Source: Bradyrhizobium sp. | GTDB taxonomy: Bacteria > Pseudomonadota > Alphaproteobacteria > Rhizobiales > Xanthobacteraceae | Assembly: GCF_030654605.1 (NCBI RefSeq) | Contig: NZ_JAURXB010000239.1 | Span: forward strand, 1 to 36,511 | Length of the DNA: 36,511 bases | Direction: 5' to 3' | Shown here: positions 8,447 through 16,559 of the stretch, piece after piece | Layout: every line of letters starts with the position of its first letter | Position numbering within the stretch: the stretch's first letter is position 1 | Translations under genes and position numbers: made by a program | The notes under the pieces: model-generated | Databases searched by the model: none | Told to the model about the DNA's origin: nothing | What the model saw: only the letters and a program-made list of their open reading frames with translations

Positions 8447-9208
8447 ATGTCAAATAACGGGAAACGCGTGGCCTGGGTGACCGGCGGCGGCAGCGGGATC
8501 GGCGAGTCCGGGGCGGAGTTTCTGGCGGCGGATGGCTGGACTGTGGTGGTTTCCGGCCGCCGAACGCAAGAGCTCGACCGCGTCGTGGCGAACATCACGA
8601 GAAAAGGCGGCAAGGCCGAGGCCATCGCGCTGGATGTCAGCAACAAGGATGACGTCACCAGGGCCGCGGACCAGATCCTCGCCAAACACGGCCGCATCGA
8701 TTTGCTGGTCAACAGCGCCGGCATCAACGTGCCGAAGCGCAGCTGGGCCGACATGGAACTGGAGGGCTGGGACAAACTGGTCGAGATCAATCTCAACGGC
8801 GTGCTGTACTGCATGCGCGCGGTGTTGCCGGCGATGCGCAAGCAGCAGGACGGCTGCATCATCAACGTGGCGTCGTGGGCCGGCCGTCACGTCTCGAAAA
8901 TGCCGGGACCGGCCTACACCACCACAAAACATGCGGTGCTGGCTCTGACCCATTCCTTCAACATGGATGAATGCGTCAACGGCCTGCGGGCCTGCTGCCT
9001 GTCGCCCGGCGAGGTCGCCACCCCGATCCTGAAGCTGCGGCCGGTGGTGCCGAGCGAGGCCGAGCAGGCGAAGATGCTGCAGCCCGAGGATTGCGGCCGC
9101 ACCATCGCCTTCGTCGCCTCGATGCCGCCGCGGGTCTGCATCAACGAAATCCTGATCAGCCCGACGCATAATCGGGGATTCATTCAGACGCCGAACAACC
9201 GGGATTAG
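8447..9208 (+). CDS. SDR family NAD(P)-dependent oxidoreductase
   Basis: A 253-residue classical short-chain dehydrogenase/reductase. The cofactor motif TGGGSGIG is at 12-19, NSAG at about 89-92, catalytic Ser143 lies in VASWAGRH, and the YxxxK pair is Tyr157/Lys161. A sorbitol-, glucose- or 3-ketoacyl-type dehydrogenase is possible, and the substrate is unknown. The ATG at 8447 is chosen because GGAGA sits about 8 nt upstream and the Rossmann fold begins directly after it; an upstream in-frame start at 8381 lacks support. It is divergent from matB (86-nt gap), so the two may share regulation, though nothing in sequence proves a joint pathway. Confidence 0.9.
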   Translation: MSNNGKRVAWVTGGGSGIGESGAEFLAADGWTVVVSGRRTQELDRVVANITRKGGKAEAIALDVSNKDDVTRAADQILAKHGRIDLLVNSAGINVPKRSWADMELEGWDKLVEINLNGVLYCMRAVLPAMRKQQDGCIINVASWAGRHVSKMPGPAYTTTKHAVLALTHSFNMDECVNGLRACCLSPGEVATPILKLRPVVPSEAEQAKMLQPEDCGRTIAFVASMPPRVCINEILISPTHNRGFIQTPNNRD

Positions 9209-9220
9209 AGCAATTCTCCC

Positions 9221-9341
9221 ACGTCGTCCCTGCGAACGCAGGCACCCATACCCCCCGGCGTCATTTTTCCGAAAGGCGACAGCCAAGCTGCCTTATCGTT
9301 AAATCGCGCGGTATGGGTCCCTGCGTTCGCAGGGACGACGT
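9221..9341. repeat. Family A palindromic intergenic repeat, copy 2 (best formed)
   Basis: The cleanest copy of the family. The ends ACGTCGTCCCTGCGAACGCA and TGCGTTCGCAGGGACGACGT are perfect reverse complements over 20 bases, with a central region of about 80 nt. The inner part contains GCGCGGTATGGGTCCC, which also appears in the copy at 34796-34933. It occupies a third of the 321-nt gap 9209-9529. The rest of that gap holds the fasciclin gene leader. Confidence 0.85.
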
Positions 9342-9529
9342 AAAGCCCCCCCACGGATGGGGCCGAAAATAGTTTCAGACATCACGATAAATTATTCTCC
9401 GAAACCCGCCCGAAACCCTCCCGTAACTCGGCCCAACGGCGACGCAGTCTGACCAACCGGGCAAGCGTCGTTGTTGCCCCTTCAACGCCGGCGAACCGCC
9501 GGTCACCTCAATCATCGGGAGACGTTTCC

Positions 9530-10117
9530 ATGTCCAAGCGTATTGCACTTTTCTCCGCCGCCGCCTTCGGCGCCCTGGCTCTGACCGCCGTTGTCATCGC
9601 GCCCGCCAGCGCTGAAGACAAGAAGATGATGAAGAGCGAAATGTCCGGCGAGAAGACCGTGATGGTCGGTGGCGCCGCGATGTTCCCCTCGAAGAACATC
9701 GTCGAGAACGCCGTCAACTCCAAGGATCACACCACGCTGGTGGCCGCGGTGAAGGCCGCCGGTCTGGTCGACACCCTGCAGAGCAAGGGCCCGTTCACCG
9801 TGGTCGCGCCGACCAATGCGGCGTTCGGCAAGCTGCCGGCCGGCACCGTCGATACCCTGGTGAAGCCCGAAAACAAGGCGACCCTCACCAAGATCCTGAC
9901 CTATCACGTGATAGCCGGGAAGATGGATGCTGCCAGCCTGACCGACGGCAAGAAGCTCAAGACCGTCGAAGGCGAAGAGCTGTCGGTCAAGCTCAAGGAC
10001 GGCAAGGTCTGGATCGTCGACGCCAAGGGCGGCGCCTCGATGGTGACGATCTCGAACGTCAATCAGTCGAACGGCGTGATCCACGTGGTCGACACCGTTC
10101 TGATGCCGGCGTCGTAA
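9530..10117 (+). CDS. Secreted fasciclin-domain protein
   Basis: A 195-residue protein with a Sec signal peptide (residues 1 to about 28, ending in ASA-ED), a short Lys/Met-rich linker and one fasciclin (FAS1/BIgH3) domain from about residue 57 to the end. The H1 motif FTVVAPTNAAF and the H2-like GVIHVVDTVLMP are both present. Bacterial single-FAS1 proteins are periplasmic or secreted and are often linked to adhesion or envelope stress; no enzyme activity is expected. The ATG at 9530 follows GGGAGACG. A strong terminator lies 44 nt after the stop, so it is probably its own transcription unit. It precedes a cytochrome b and a molybdoenzyme on the same strand. Confidence 0.93.
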   Translation: MSKRIALFSAAAFGALALTAVVIAPASAEDKKMMKSEMSGEKTVMVGGAAMFPSKNIVENAVNSKDHTTLVAAVKAAGLVDTLQSKGPFTVVAPTNAAFGKLPAGTVDTLVKPENKATLTKILTYHVIAGKMDAASLTDGKKLKTVEGEELSVKLKDGKVWIVDAKGGASMVTISNVNQSNGVIHVVDTVLMPAS

Positions 10118-10160
10118 CGGTCCGCGCCTGACCTGCCCCGGACAGGATGCGCGACGGAAG

Positions 10161-10191
10161 AGCGAGCCGGGGCAACCCGGCTCGCTTTTTT
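10161..10191 (+). terminator. Intrinsic terminator after the fasciclin gene
   Basis: A perfect 11-bp stem, AGCGAGCCGGG-GCAA-CCCGGCTCGCT, is followed by five further T residues, 44 nt downstream of the fasciclin stop. It separates that gene from the cytochrome b gene starting at 10312. Confidence 0.92.
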
Positions 10192-10311
10192 GTGACCGCC
10201 ATAGGCTCCAGGCATCAATCTGATAGCGCCTTGGCAGTAACGAACCGCCTGTAACCGGCGTATAAGCCTGTATCGGCCTCTCCTTAAGCTTGGAACAGCC
10301 AGGGAATCACC

Positions 10312-10944
10312 ATGTCCAGCCTCGCCGTCAACGAACAGCCCGCTGCCGCCGCCACATCGACGAAGGTCGTCCAGCCAGCCTGGGTCCGCACCGTGCACTG
10401 GATCAACGCGGTGGCGATGGTGCTGATGATCATGTCGGGCTGGCAGATCTACAATGCCTCGCCGCTGTTCGACTTCACGTTCTCGAAGTCGATTACGCTG
10501 GGCGGCTGGCTCGGCGGCGCACTGCTCTGGCATTTCGCCGCGATGTGGCTGCTGATGGTCAACGGCCTCGTCTATCTTGCCCTTGGCCTTGCCACCGGCC
10601 GCTTCCGCAAGAAGCTGCTGCCGATCACGCCGGAGGGCGTGATTGCCGACACCAGGGCAGCCCTGACCGGCAAGCTCTCGCATGCCGACCTGACGAAATA
10701 CAATTATGTCCAGAAGCTGCTCTATGCCGGGATCATCGCGGTCGGCATCCTCGTCGTGCTGTCGGGCCTGGCGATCTGGAAGCCGGTGCAGCTGCAATAT
10801 CTGACGGCGCTGTTCGGCGGTTATGATGTCGCGCGCTACGTCCACTTCTTCTGCATGGCGGCAATCGTCGCATTTCTGGTGGTGCATGTCGCGCTGGCGC
10901 TGCTGGTGCCGAAAAGCCTGCGCGCCATGATCATCGGGCGTTGA
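10312..10944 (+). CDS. Inner-membrane cytochrome b (b561/Ni-Fe hydrogenase b-type) subunit
   Basis: A 210-residue di-heme b-type cytochrome of the four-helix superfamily that includes cytochrome b561 and the cytochrome b subunits of formate dehydrogenase, Ni-Fe hydrogenase and thiosulfate reductase. Four hydrophobic segments carry the candidate heme-ligand histidines: VRTVHWINA in helix 1, LLWHFAAMW in helix 2, and YVHFF and VVHVALALL in the last helix. The likely role is quinone-linked electron transfer to or from the periplasmic molybdoenzyme encoded 24 nt downstream, by analogy with MsrPQ and SorAB-type pairs. The partner and direction of flow are inferred from adjacency. Confidence 0.88.
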   Translation: MSSLAVNEQPAAAATSTKVVQPAWVRTVHWINAVAMVLMIMSGWQIYNASPLFDFTFSKSITLGGWLGGALLWHFAAMWLLMVNGLVYLALGLATGRFRKKLLPITPEGVIADTRAALTGKLSHADLTKYNYVQKLLYAGIIAVGILVVLSGLAIWKPVQLQYLTALFGGYDVARYVHFFCMAAIVAFLVVHVALALLVPKSLRAMIIGR

Positions 10945-10968
10945 GATCAGGTATTAGGGAGAAACATC

Positions 10969-11754
10969 ATGGGCCGCCTTCGCTCGCTTCTGATCCCCGG
11001 CGTCGACAAGCAATTGCTGGTCAGGGACGCCACAAGGGTGATGCCCGATCTGGCGCGGCGGCGTTTCATCGCCGGCGGCGCCAGCCTCGGCGCGCTGACG
11101 CTGTTGACCGGCTGCGACGTGACCGACAGTTTTTCGGCCGAAGAGATGCTGAAGCAGATTTCGAAATTCAATGACGGCGTGCAGGCCGCCATCTTCAATC
11201 CCAACGCGCTGGCGCCGACCTTCCCGGAAAGCGCCATTACAAAGCCGTTCCCGTTCAACGCCTATTACGCGCTGAACGACGCCCCCACCATCGACGGCAA
11301 GGAATGGAAGCTCGAGGTCCGCGGCCTCGTCGACAACAAGAGATCCTGGACACTGGAGGAGCTCTACAAGCTGCCGCAGGTCAAGCAGGTGACGCGCCAT
11401 ATCTGCGTCGAGGGCTGGAGCGCGATCGGAAGCTGGACCGGCACGCCGCTGCGCGATTTCCTCAAAATAATCGGTGCCGACAGCCGCGCCAAATATTGCT
11501 GGTTCCAGTGCGCCGATGCGGAAGGCTACAACTCGCCGCTCGACATGGCCACCGCGCTGCATCCGCAGACCCAGATGACCTTCAAGTTCGGCGACGAGAT
11601 TTTGCCGCGCGCCTATGGCTTCCCGATGAAGATCCGGGTGCCCACAAAACTCGGCTTCAAGAATCCGAAATACGTGATCTCGATGGAAGTCACCAACGAC
11701 TACAAGGGCGGCTTCTGGGAAGATCAGGGATACAATTCATTCAGCGGGAGCTGA
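10969..11754 (+). CDS. Tat-exported molybdopterin-dependent oxidoreductase (sulfite oxidase/MsrP fold)
   Basis: A 261-residue SUOX-fold enzyme. The N-terminus carries a twin-arginine motif (ARRRFIAGG, about residues 24-32), a hydrophobic segment and a lipobox-like LTGC followed by Asp. The protein may therefore be folded with its cofactor, exported by Tat, and possibly lipid-anchored in the inner membrane. The Mo-pterin ligand is the Cys in RHICVEGWSAIGSW, and the C-terminal half has the conserved PRAYGFPMKIRVPTKLGFK stretch. The length suits the short, dimerisation-domain-free MsrP/YedY type. With the cytochrome b 24 nt upstream it resembles a two-component membrane reductase or dehydrogenase. 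The substrate (methionine sulfoxide, sulfite or other) is not determinable. Confidence 0.9.
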   Translation: MGRLRSLLIPGVDKQLLVRDATRVMPDLARRRFIAGGASLGALTLLTGCDVTDSFSAEEMLKQISKFNDGVQAAIFNPNALAPTFPESAITKPFPFNAYYALNDAPTIDGKEWKLEVRGLVDNKRSWTLEELYKLPQVKQVTRHICVEGWSAIGSWTGTPLRDFLKIIGADSRAKYCWFQCADAEGYNSPLDMATALHPQTQMTFKFGDEILPRAYGFPMKIRVPTKLGFKNPKYVISMEVTNDYKGGFWEDQGYNSFSGS

Positions 11755-11774
11755 CCAGAGAACGCGCGCGGTCT

Positions 11775-11823
11775 CTTCTCCCCTCCCCACCACGCGCAAG
11801 GGCGCGTGGGAGGAGGGGAGAAG
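11775..11823. repeat. Family E palindrome, copy 1 (probable bidirectional terminator)
   Basis: A hairpin with arms CTTCTCCCCTCC and GGAGGGGAGAAG (one slip) and an inner stem CACGCGC-AAGG-GCGCGTG. It sits between the convergent molybdoenzyme and shikimate dehydrogenase genes, within 14-21 nt of both stops. A related element lies at 17096-17143. Confidence 0.7.
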
Positions 11824-11836
11824 AATCGCGAAGCGC

Positions 11837-12724
11837 CTACTCTCCGTTTCTCGCGCCGTATCGTTTCGCCATCACGCCGTCGAATGCCATGCCGAGTTCC
11901 GCGATCGACGGCGCATACCCCGTGAACAGATCGAACGCATCGGCGGCTTGATGGATCGCCAGTTCGCGTCCGGTCATCACGCGGGCGCCTTTGGCTTTGG
12001 CCGCGGTCAGCAGCGGCGTCCAGAGCGGTGAATACACGGCATCCGCGACCCACAGCCCGGCATGCAAGAGGGCTTCGGGCACCGGCGTGTCAACACTGGG
12101 CAACATCCCGACCGGAGAAGCGTTGACCACGCCGACTACTCCGCGCAGCGCCTCCTCGACACTTTCGGCAATGCGCGCCGTTATCTGACCATCGAGCCGG
12201 GTTGTCAGCGCCGCGGCCTTCTCATGGTCGCTGTCGAAAATCCGCAATTCGCTGACGCCGAGCCCGGCCAGCGCAAAGGCAATCGCCTTGCCGACACCGC
12301 CGGCGCCGATCACGGCGACGGCGCCATGCGGGGAAGATGTCACAAGTTCGGTAACAGCTCGCGCGAAACCGGTCGCATCGGTGTTGTGGCCGATCAGCCT
12401 GTTATCGCGGACGACGACGGTATTGACGGCGCCGATCAGCGCAGCCCGCGGCGACAACTCGTCGAGCAGATCGAGCACCGCCTCCTTGTAGGGAAAGGTG
12501 ACGTTGATGCCCGCAAAACCCAGCCGCCTGACGCCCTCGAGCAGCGTCCTGAGCTCTTCGCGCCCGGCATTGGCGACCTCGATCAGCTGATAGTGACAAT
12601 GCAGGTCCAGCGCCGCCGCCGCCCGCTCATGCATGTCAGGCGAAGCCGACTGCGCGATCGGCGCGCCGAGCAGGCCGGTGAGAAAGCGGTTTGTCGAATG
12701 CGGGGCGGGCGGTGCGGAGTTCAT
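11837..12724 (-). CDS. aroE: Shikimate dehydrogenase (AroE/YdiB family)
   Basis: A 295-residue NADP-dependent oxidoreductase interconverting 3-dehydroshikimate and shikimate (or quinate) in the cytosol. The substrate pocket SASPDMHE is at 26-33, the catalytic Lys80 lies in NVTFPYKEA, and Asp116 lies in GHNTDATGF. The dinucleotide loop is GAGGVGKA (about 140-147), and the C-terminal HQAADAFDLFTG supplies the conserved Gln. It follows an MFS transporter gene by 22 nt on the same strand. Rhizobia commonly carry several AroE paralogs, so this may be a catabolic quinate/shikimate dehydrogenase rather than the biosynthetic one. The family call is firm but the symbol is less so. Confidence 0.88.
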   Translation of the reverse strand: MNSAPPAPHSTNRFLTGLLGAPIAQSASPDMHERAAAALDLHCHYQLIEVANAGREELRTLLEGVRRLGFAGINVTFPYKEAVLDLLDELSPRAALIGAVNTVVVRDNRLIGHNTDATGFARAVTELVTSSPHGAVAVIGAGGVGKAIAFALAGLGVSELRIFDSDHEKAAALTTRLDGQITARIAESVEEALRGVVGVVNASPVGMLPSVDTPVPEALLHAGLWVADAVYSPLWTPLLTAAKAKGARVMTGRELAIHQAADAFDLFTGYAPSIAELGMAFDGVMAKRYGARNGE

Positions 12725-12746
12725 GAGAGCACCTTAGCCTGCTCCA

Positions 12747-13958
12747 TTATTTGCGCGCCAGCCTGGGCTGAAACGCCGCCGCCACCGCGCCGATGGCCAG
12801 CATTGCCGCCGAGACGTTGAGCGCATAGGACAGGCTGCCCATGGCGTCGGTCACCGCGCCGACCGCGATCGGCCCGAGGGTCTGGCCGATGCCGAAGGCG
12901 ATGGTCATCGCCGCGATCGCGGTCGGCCAGGCCGCCGGCGGATAGTTGAGGCGCACGAAAGCGGTGGTCGATCCCACCACGGCAAAGAACGCGACGCCGA
13001 ACACCAGCGCCGATATCGCCAGCAGCAGCGGCGAATGCCCGAAGATCGGCAAGGCCGCGCCGATCGCGTTGACGCCGAGAATGATGGTGGTCGAGAGCCC
13101 GCCGCGGTCGAGCGCCAGCACGCGGCGCCATACCCATGGCGTTGCGAAGGCGCTGAGCCCGATCAGGCTCCAGAACGCGCTCTGCGCCGCCGCGCCGCCA
13201 CCGGCGTCGCGCACATAGGCGATCATGAAGGTCATGTAGGCGATGTAGCCGGCGCCGAACAGGAAGTAGCCGGCGAGATAGATCAGCACCGGCCGGACCG
13301 CGAAGGGGGCACCCGCCGCATCGGCGACGCCGGCGGTCGTGCTGATCGGCGCCAGCAGCAGCGGAACGGTCATGGCGGTCGCGAGCAATGTCATCGCCCA
13401 CCACACGATCCACCACGATCCCGGCCCGAACGCCTGCAGCACGAACGGCGCCACCAGTCCGGATGCCAGGATGCCGATTCCGGGACCGGCGTAGAACAGG
13501 CTGAGCAGGAAGTTGGCCCGCAGGGGCTGCGATTGCGCGATGGTCGCCGCCAGGGCACCGCCGCCGACGAATCCGGCCGCGGCGCCAAGGCCGGCCAATA
13601 GCCGGGCAAAGCTCAAGACGACGAAGTTGCCGGAGACGGCGCACAGCGCCAGCGAGACCACGCAGGCCAGCGTTCCCCAGCGCACCGAAGCGGCCAGTCC
13701 AAAGCGCCGGATCAGGCGCGAGGCCAGCAGCGCACCGACCAGATAGCCGGCCGCATTGATGGTGTTCATGAAACCCGCGGCCGAATACGACCAGACCAGC
13801 GCGTCGCGCATGTCCGGCAGCACCAGCGAATAGGCAAAACGGCCGATGCCGAGACCGACGGTGGGCGCCAGCGACAAAATGAGGATCAGCCGCGCGGGAT
13901 GCGCAGGCGTCGATGGGCGGTCGGGGGCGTGCAAGGGGTTACTCCGGCTCGGAGGCAT
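12747..13958 (-). CDS. MFS transporter, YbfB/YjiJ type
   Basis: A 403-residue, 12-helix major facilitator superfamily permease of the inner membrane. The first helix region LAPTVGLGIGRFAYSLVLPDM matches the YbfB/YjiJ-like subgroup. A conserved-looking loop (ASRLIRRFGLAASVRWG) corresponds to motif A between helices 2 and 3. The ATG at 13958 gives the natural length; the frame continues open to about 15143 but that extension has no family resemblance and overlaps the EamA gene. It is directly upstream of the aroE-like gene, so the substrate might be a shikimate- or quinate-like compound. That is inference from position only. Confidence 0.85.
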   Translation of the reverse strand: MPPSRSNPLHAPDRPSTPAHPARLILILSLAPTVGLGIGRFAYSLVLPDMRDALVWSYSAAGFMNTINAAGYLVGALLASRLIRRFGLAASVRWGTLACVVSLALCAVSGNFVVLSFARLLAGLGAAAGFVGGGALAATIAQSQPLRANFLLSLFYAGPGIGILASGLVAPFVLQAFGPGSWWIVWWAMTLLATAMTVPLLLAPISTTAGVADAAGAPFAVRPVLIYLAGYFLFGAGYIAYMTFMIAYVRDAGGGAAAQSAFWSLIGLSAFATPWVWRRVLALDRGGLSTTIILGVNAIGAALPIFGHSPLLLAISALVFGVAFFAVVGSTTAFVRLNYPPAAWPTAIAAMTIAFGIGQTLGPIAVGAVTDAMGSLSYALNVSAAMLAIGAVAAAFQPRLARK

Positions 13959-14125
13959 TCTGGCAGGCCAGGCGGTACTTGCACAGGCGCGCCGCGGGCA
14001 ATGGTGACTTGCCAATCTCGCAATGCCGCTCGCGGAAGAGCACCCATGCCGGCGGTCCCCCGTATCTGTGCATGGGGTTGTTTTCGATATTTTGGTTGGG
14101 AGGCGAGCGCCGCGTCGCGCGCGCC

Positions 14126-14989
14126 TTATCCGATCAGCACCAATGCGACGCCCGCCACCGTCAGCGCGGTTCCGGCGAGGATCCGGGCCGTGATCAGCAC
14201 CTGACGCAGCATGACGGCGCTCAGCAGCACGGTCACCAGCGGATAGACCGCCACCAGTGGCGCGACCAGCGTAACCGGCCCGTGGCGCACGGCGGCAAAC
14301 AGCGTCAGCGCGCTCAGGCCATTGAGAATCCCTGTGACGGCAAACCACAGCCGGCCAGCCCATGGCGCTGCGACCACGAAACTCCCCCGGCGGACGCGCT
14401 GAACGGTGAGCACGACCAGCGACGACATGACGTAGCCGATCAGGCAGGCCCACAGCGGGCTGGGCCAGACCTCGAGCCCGAGTTTTGCAATTGGCGGGAT
14501 GACGCCGCGCAGCACCGCGCCGCCGAGCGGCAGCAGCAGCGCCCAGGTCCGCCAGCTGCCGAAGTCGCGCGGGCGCGTCACGGTGATGATCACAGCACCG
14601 CTCACCGCGAGCACCAGGCCTGCGAACTGCAGGCCCCGCAGCGGTTCCTGCAGCAGCACAATTGCCAGCGCCACCGCGAACAGCGGTGCGAGATTGCCCA
14701 GCGTCGAGGTGACCGCGGGCCCCAGCGCGCGGTTGGACGCAAAGGTCATGAGGGTCAGCAGCGCCGGGAAAACCAGCCCGATAGCAGCGAAAATCGGCAC
14801 CCCGCGCCAGACCACGGGCTCGCCGGCCAGCAGCAGCGGCGACAGCAGCAGGAACAGCAGCGTGAAGGCGGGAACGCTGATCGCGGCACCCGAGATCGGC
14901 TCGACGCTGCGCAACCCGAACTGCGTCGTCACCACGCCCGCGCCGAGACAGGCCGCCGACGCGAAGGCAAACAGGATGGCTAGGGTCAT
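14126..14989 (-). CDS. EamA/DMT family transporter
   Basis: A 287-residue inner-membrane protein with ten hydrophobic helices in two EamA repeats, as in drug/metabolite exporters such as RhaT- or YdcZ-like proteins. The first repeat begins at MTLAILFAFASAACLGAG and the second at about residue 150 (LLPLGGAVLRGVIPPIAKLG). The ATG at 14989 starts at the first helix; an upstream in-frame start at 15067 would add a non-hydrophobic Arg-rich tail. Its leader carries a perfect 13-bp tandem duplication. The substrate is unknown. It is 167 nt upstream of the MFS gene on the same strand, a gap with no recognisable feature. Confidence 0.85.
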   Translation of the reverse strand: MTLAILFAFASAACLGAGVVTTQFGLRSVEPISGAAISVPAFTLLFLLLSPLLLAGEPVVWRGVPIFAAIGLVFPALLTLMTFASNRALGPAVTSTLGNLAPLFAVALAIVLLQEPLRGLQFAGLVLAVSGAVIITVTRPRDFGSWRTWALLLPLGGAVLRGVIPPIAKLGLEVWPSPLWACLIGYVMSSLVVLTVQRVRRGSFVVAAPWAGRLWFAVTGILNGLSALTLFAAVRHGPVTLVAPLVAVYPLVTVLLSAVMLRQVLITARILAGTALTVAGVALVLIG

Positions 14990-14990
14990 G

Positions 14991-15016
14991 AGGTCCGTCT
15001 TGGAGGTCCGTCTTGG
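14991..15016. repeat. Perfect 13-bp tandem duplication next to the EamA start codon
   Basis: Two adjacent copies of AGGTCCGTCTTGG (14991-15003 and 15004-15016) begin 2 nt from the EamA ATG. Read on the minus strand, the sequence places GGACCT, the only candidate ribosome-binding stretch, next to the start codon. Confidence 0.8.
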
Positions 15017-15112
15017 GGCGGGCTTGCTCGCGAGGCGAAGTGTCGCTGAAGCGGGCCGCCTTGCCAATCCGCCCCGAGCGCATTAGCACTCCCGCGCGGT
15101 TATCACAGTCTT

Positions 15113-15201
15113 CGTCATGCCCGGCCTTGTGCCGGGCATCCACGTCTTTCTTGTCTGGCTGAACAAGACGTGGATGGCCGGCACAAGGCCGGCCATGACG
15201 A
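15113..15201. repeat. Family B palindromic repeat, copy 1, in the leuB leader
   Basis: The arms CGTCATGCCCGGCCTTGTGC / GCACAAGGCCGGCCATGACG and the inner pair CATCCACGTCTT / AAGACGTGGATG make a long imperfect hairpin. A second copy is at 21999-22089. It ends 20 nt before the leuB ATG, with the GAGGAA ribosome binding site immediately after it. Confidence 0.85.
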
Positions 15202-15220
15202 GTTGGATGAGGAACGACAA

Positions 15221-16333
15221 ATGGCGACCCATAAACTGCTGCTTCTCCCCGGCGACGGCATTGGCCCCGAAGTGATGGCCGAGGTGAAGCGCCTGATCGA
15301 CTGGCTCAATGCGCAGGGCATCGCGCACTTTTCGACCGAGCAGGGATTGGTCGGCGGCTCGGCCTACGACGCCAGCCAGCAGAGCATTACCGACGCCACG
15401 ATGGCGATGGCGATGGCCGCCGATGCCGTGATTTTCGGCGCGGTCGGCGGTCCGAAGTGGGACAGCGTGCCCTATGACGCGCGGCCCGAGGCCGGGTTGT
15501 TGCGGCTGCGCAAGGATCTCGCGCTGTTCGCCAATCTGCGCCCGGCGGTGTGCTATCCGGCGCTGGCGGACGCCTCCAGCCTGAAGCGCGAGGTGGTCGA
15601 GGGCCTCGACATCATGATCGTGCGCGAGCTCACCGGCGGGGTCTATTTCGGCGAGCCCAAAACCATCACCGATCTCGGCAACGGCCAGAAGCGCGCCATC
15701 GATACGCAGGTGTACGACACCTACGAGATCGAGCGCATCGCCCGCGTCGCGTTCGATCTGGCGCGAAAACGCCGCAACAAGCTGACCTCGATGGAAAAGC
15801 GCAACGTCATGAAGTCGGGCGTGCTCTGGAACGAAGTGGTCACCCAGGTGCATGCGCGCGAATACAAGGACGTGCAGCTCGAGCATCAACTGGCCGATTC
15901 CGGCGGCATGAACCTGGTCAAATGGCCGAAGCAGTTCGACGTCATCGTCACCGACAACCTGTTCGGCGACATGCTCAGCGATATCGCGGCGATGCTGACG
16001 GGCTCGCTCGGCATGCTGCCCTCGGCCTCGCTCGGCGAGATCGACGTCAAGACCAAAAAGCGCCGCTCGCTGTTCGAGCCGGTGCACGGCTCGGCGCCTG
16101 ACATCGCCGGCACCGGCGCCGCCAATCCGATCGCGATGATCGCTTCATTCGGAATGGCGCTGCGCTATTCGTTCGACATGGGCGAACTGGCCGACAAGCT
16201 CGATGCCGCCATCGCCGCGGTGCTGGCAAAAGGCCTGCGCACCGCCGACATCAAGTCGGAGGGCACCATTGCGGTGAATACGACTGAGATGGGTGAAGCG
16301 ATCCTGAAAGAGTTGCAGGCGCTGCACGCGTAG
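15221..16333 (+). CDS. leuB: 3-isopropylmalate dehydrogenase
   Basis: A 370-residue cytosolic NAD-dependent decarboxylating dehydrogenase of leucine biosynthesis, turning 3-isopropylmalate into 2-oxoisocaproate. The opening [12 protein letters not shown], the GAVGGPKWD segment, the substrate-binding [13 protein letters not shown] arginines, the active-site Tyr/Lys region and the C-terminal [20 protein letters not shown] are all intact. The ATG at 15221 follows GAGGAA; an in-frame ATG at 15170 lies inside the palindromic repeat and is not credible. It stands alone, with leuD and leuC more than 7 kb away. Confidence 0.97.
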   Translation: MATHKLLLLPGDGIGPEVMAEVKRLIDWLNAQGIAHFSTEQGLVGGSAYDASQQSITDATMAMAMAADAVIFGAVGGPKWDSVPYDARPEAGLLRLRKDLALFANLRPAVCYPALADASSLKREVVEGLDIMIVRELTGGVYFGEPKTITDLGNGQKRAIDTQVYDTYEIERIARVAFDLARKRRNKLTSMEKRNVMKSGVLWNEVVTQVHAREYKDVQLEHQLADSGGMNLVKWPKQFDVIVTDNLFGDMLSDIAAMLTGSLGMLPSASLGEIDVKTKKRRSLFEPVHGSAPDIAGTGAANPIAMIASFGMALRYSFDMGELADKLDAAIAAVLAKGLRTADIKSEGTIAVNTTEMGEAILKELQALHA

Positions 16334-16360
16334 GCGCAACTGCATCAACGTCGCGTTCTT

Positions 16361-16480
16361 CCCCCTCTCCCGCTTGCGGGGGAGGGCCGGGGTGGGGGTG
16401 CTGCGGCAAATGCGATGTCGAGGCGGCCTCGCGGATGAGAGAGCCCCCTCCCTAACCCTCCCCCGCAAGCGGGAGAGGGG
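16361..16480. repeat. Family D inverted repeat between leuB and a convergent gene
   Basis: The outer arms CCCCCTCTCCCGCTTGCGGG and CCCGCAAGCGGGAGAGGGG are reverse complements, separated by about 80 nt that include GGCCGGGGTGGGGGTG and CTCCCTAACCCTC, also roughly complementary. Only one copy is in this window. It lies 28 nt after the leuB stop and could act as a 3' structure. The rest of 16334-16559 shows nothing further. Confidence 0.8.
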
Positions 16481-16559
16481 ACCGACTGTCAGCCGCCGAA
16501 CCACCGAGACTCGCTTCAGGCGGCGACACGCGCGTCGTTGCGACGAAGACGTTGATGTA

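Noticed and set aside
12747..15143. An apparent 798-residue fusion of an N-terminal extension with the MFS transporter
   Set aside because: The extension overlaps the EamA gene in another frame and does not resemble a protein family; the MFS gene has its own ATG at 13958 and a normal length.
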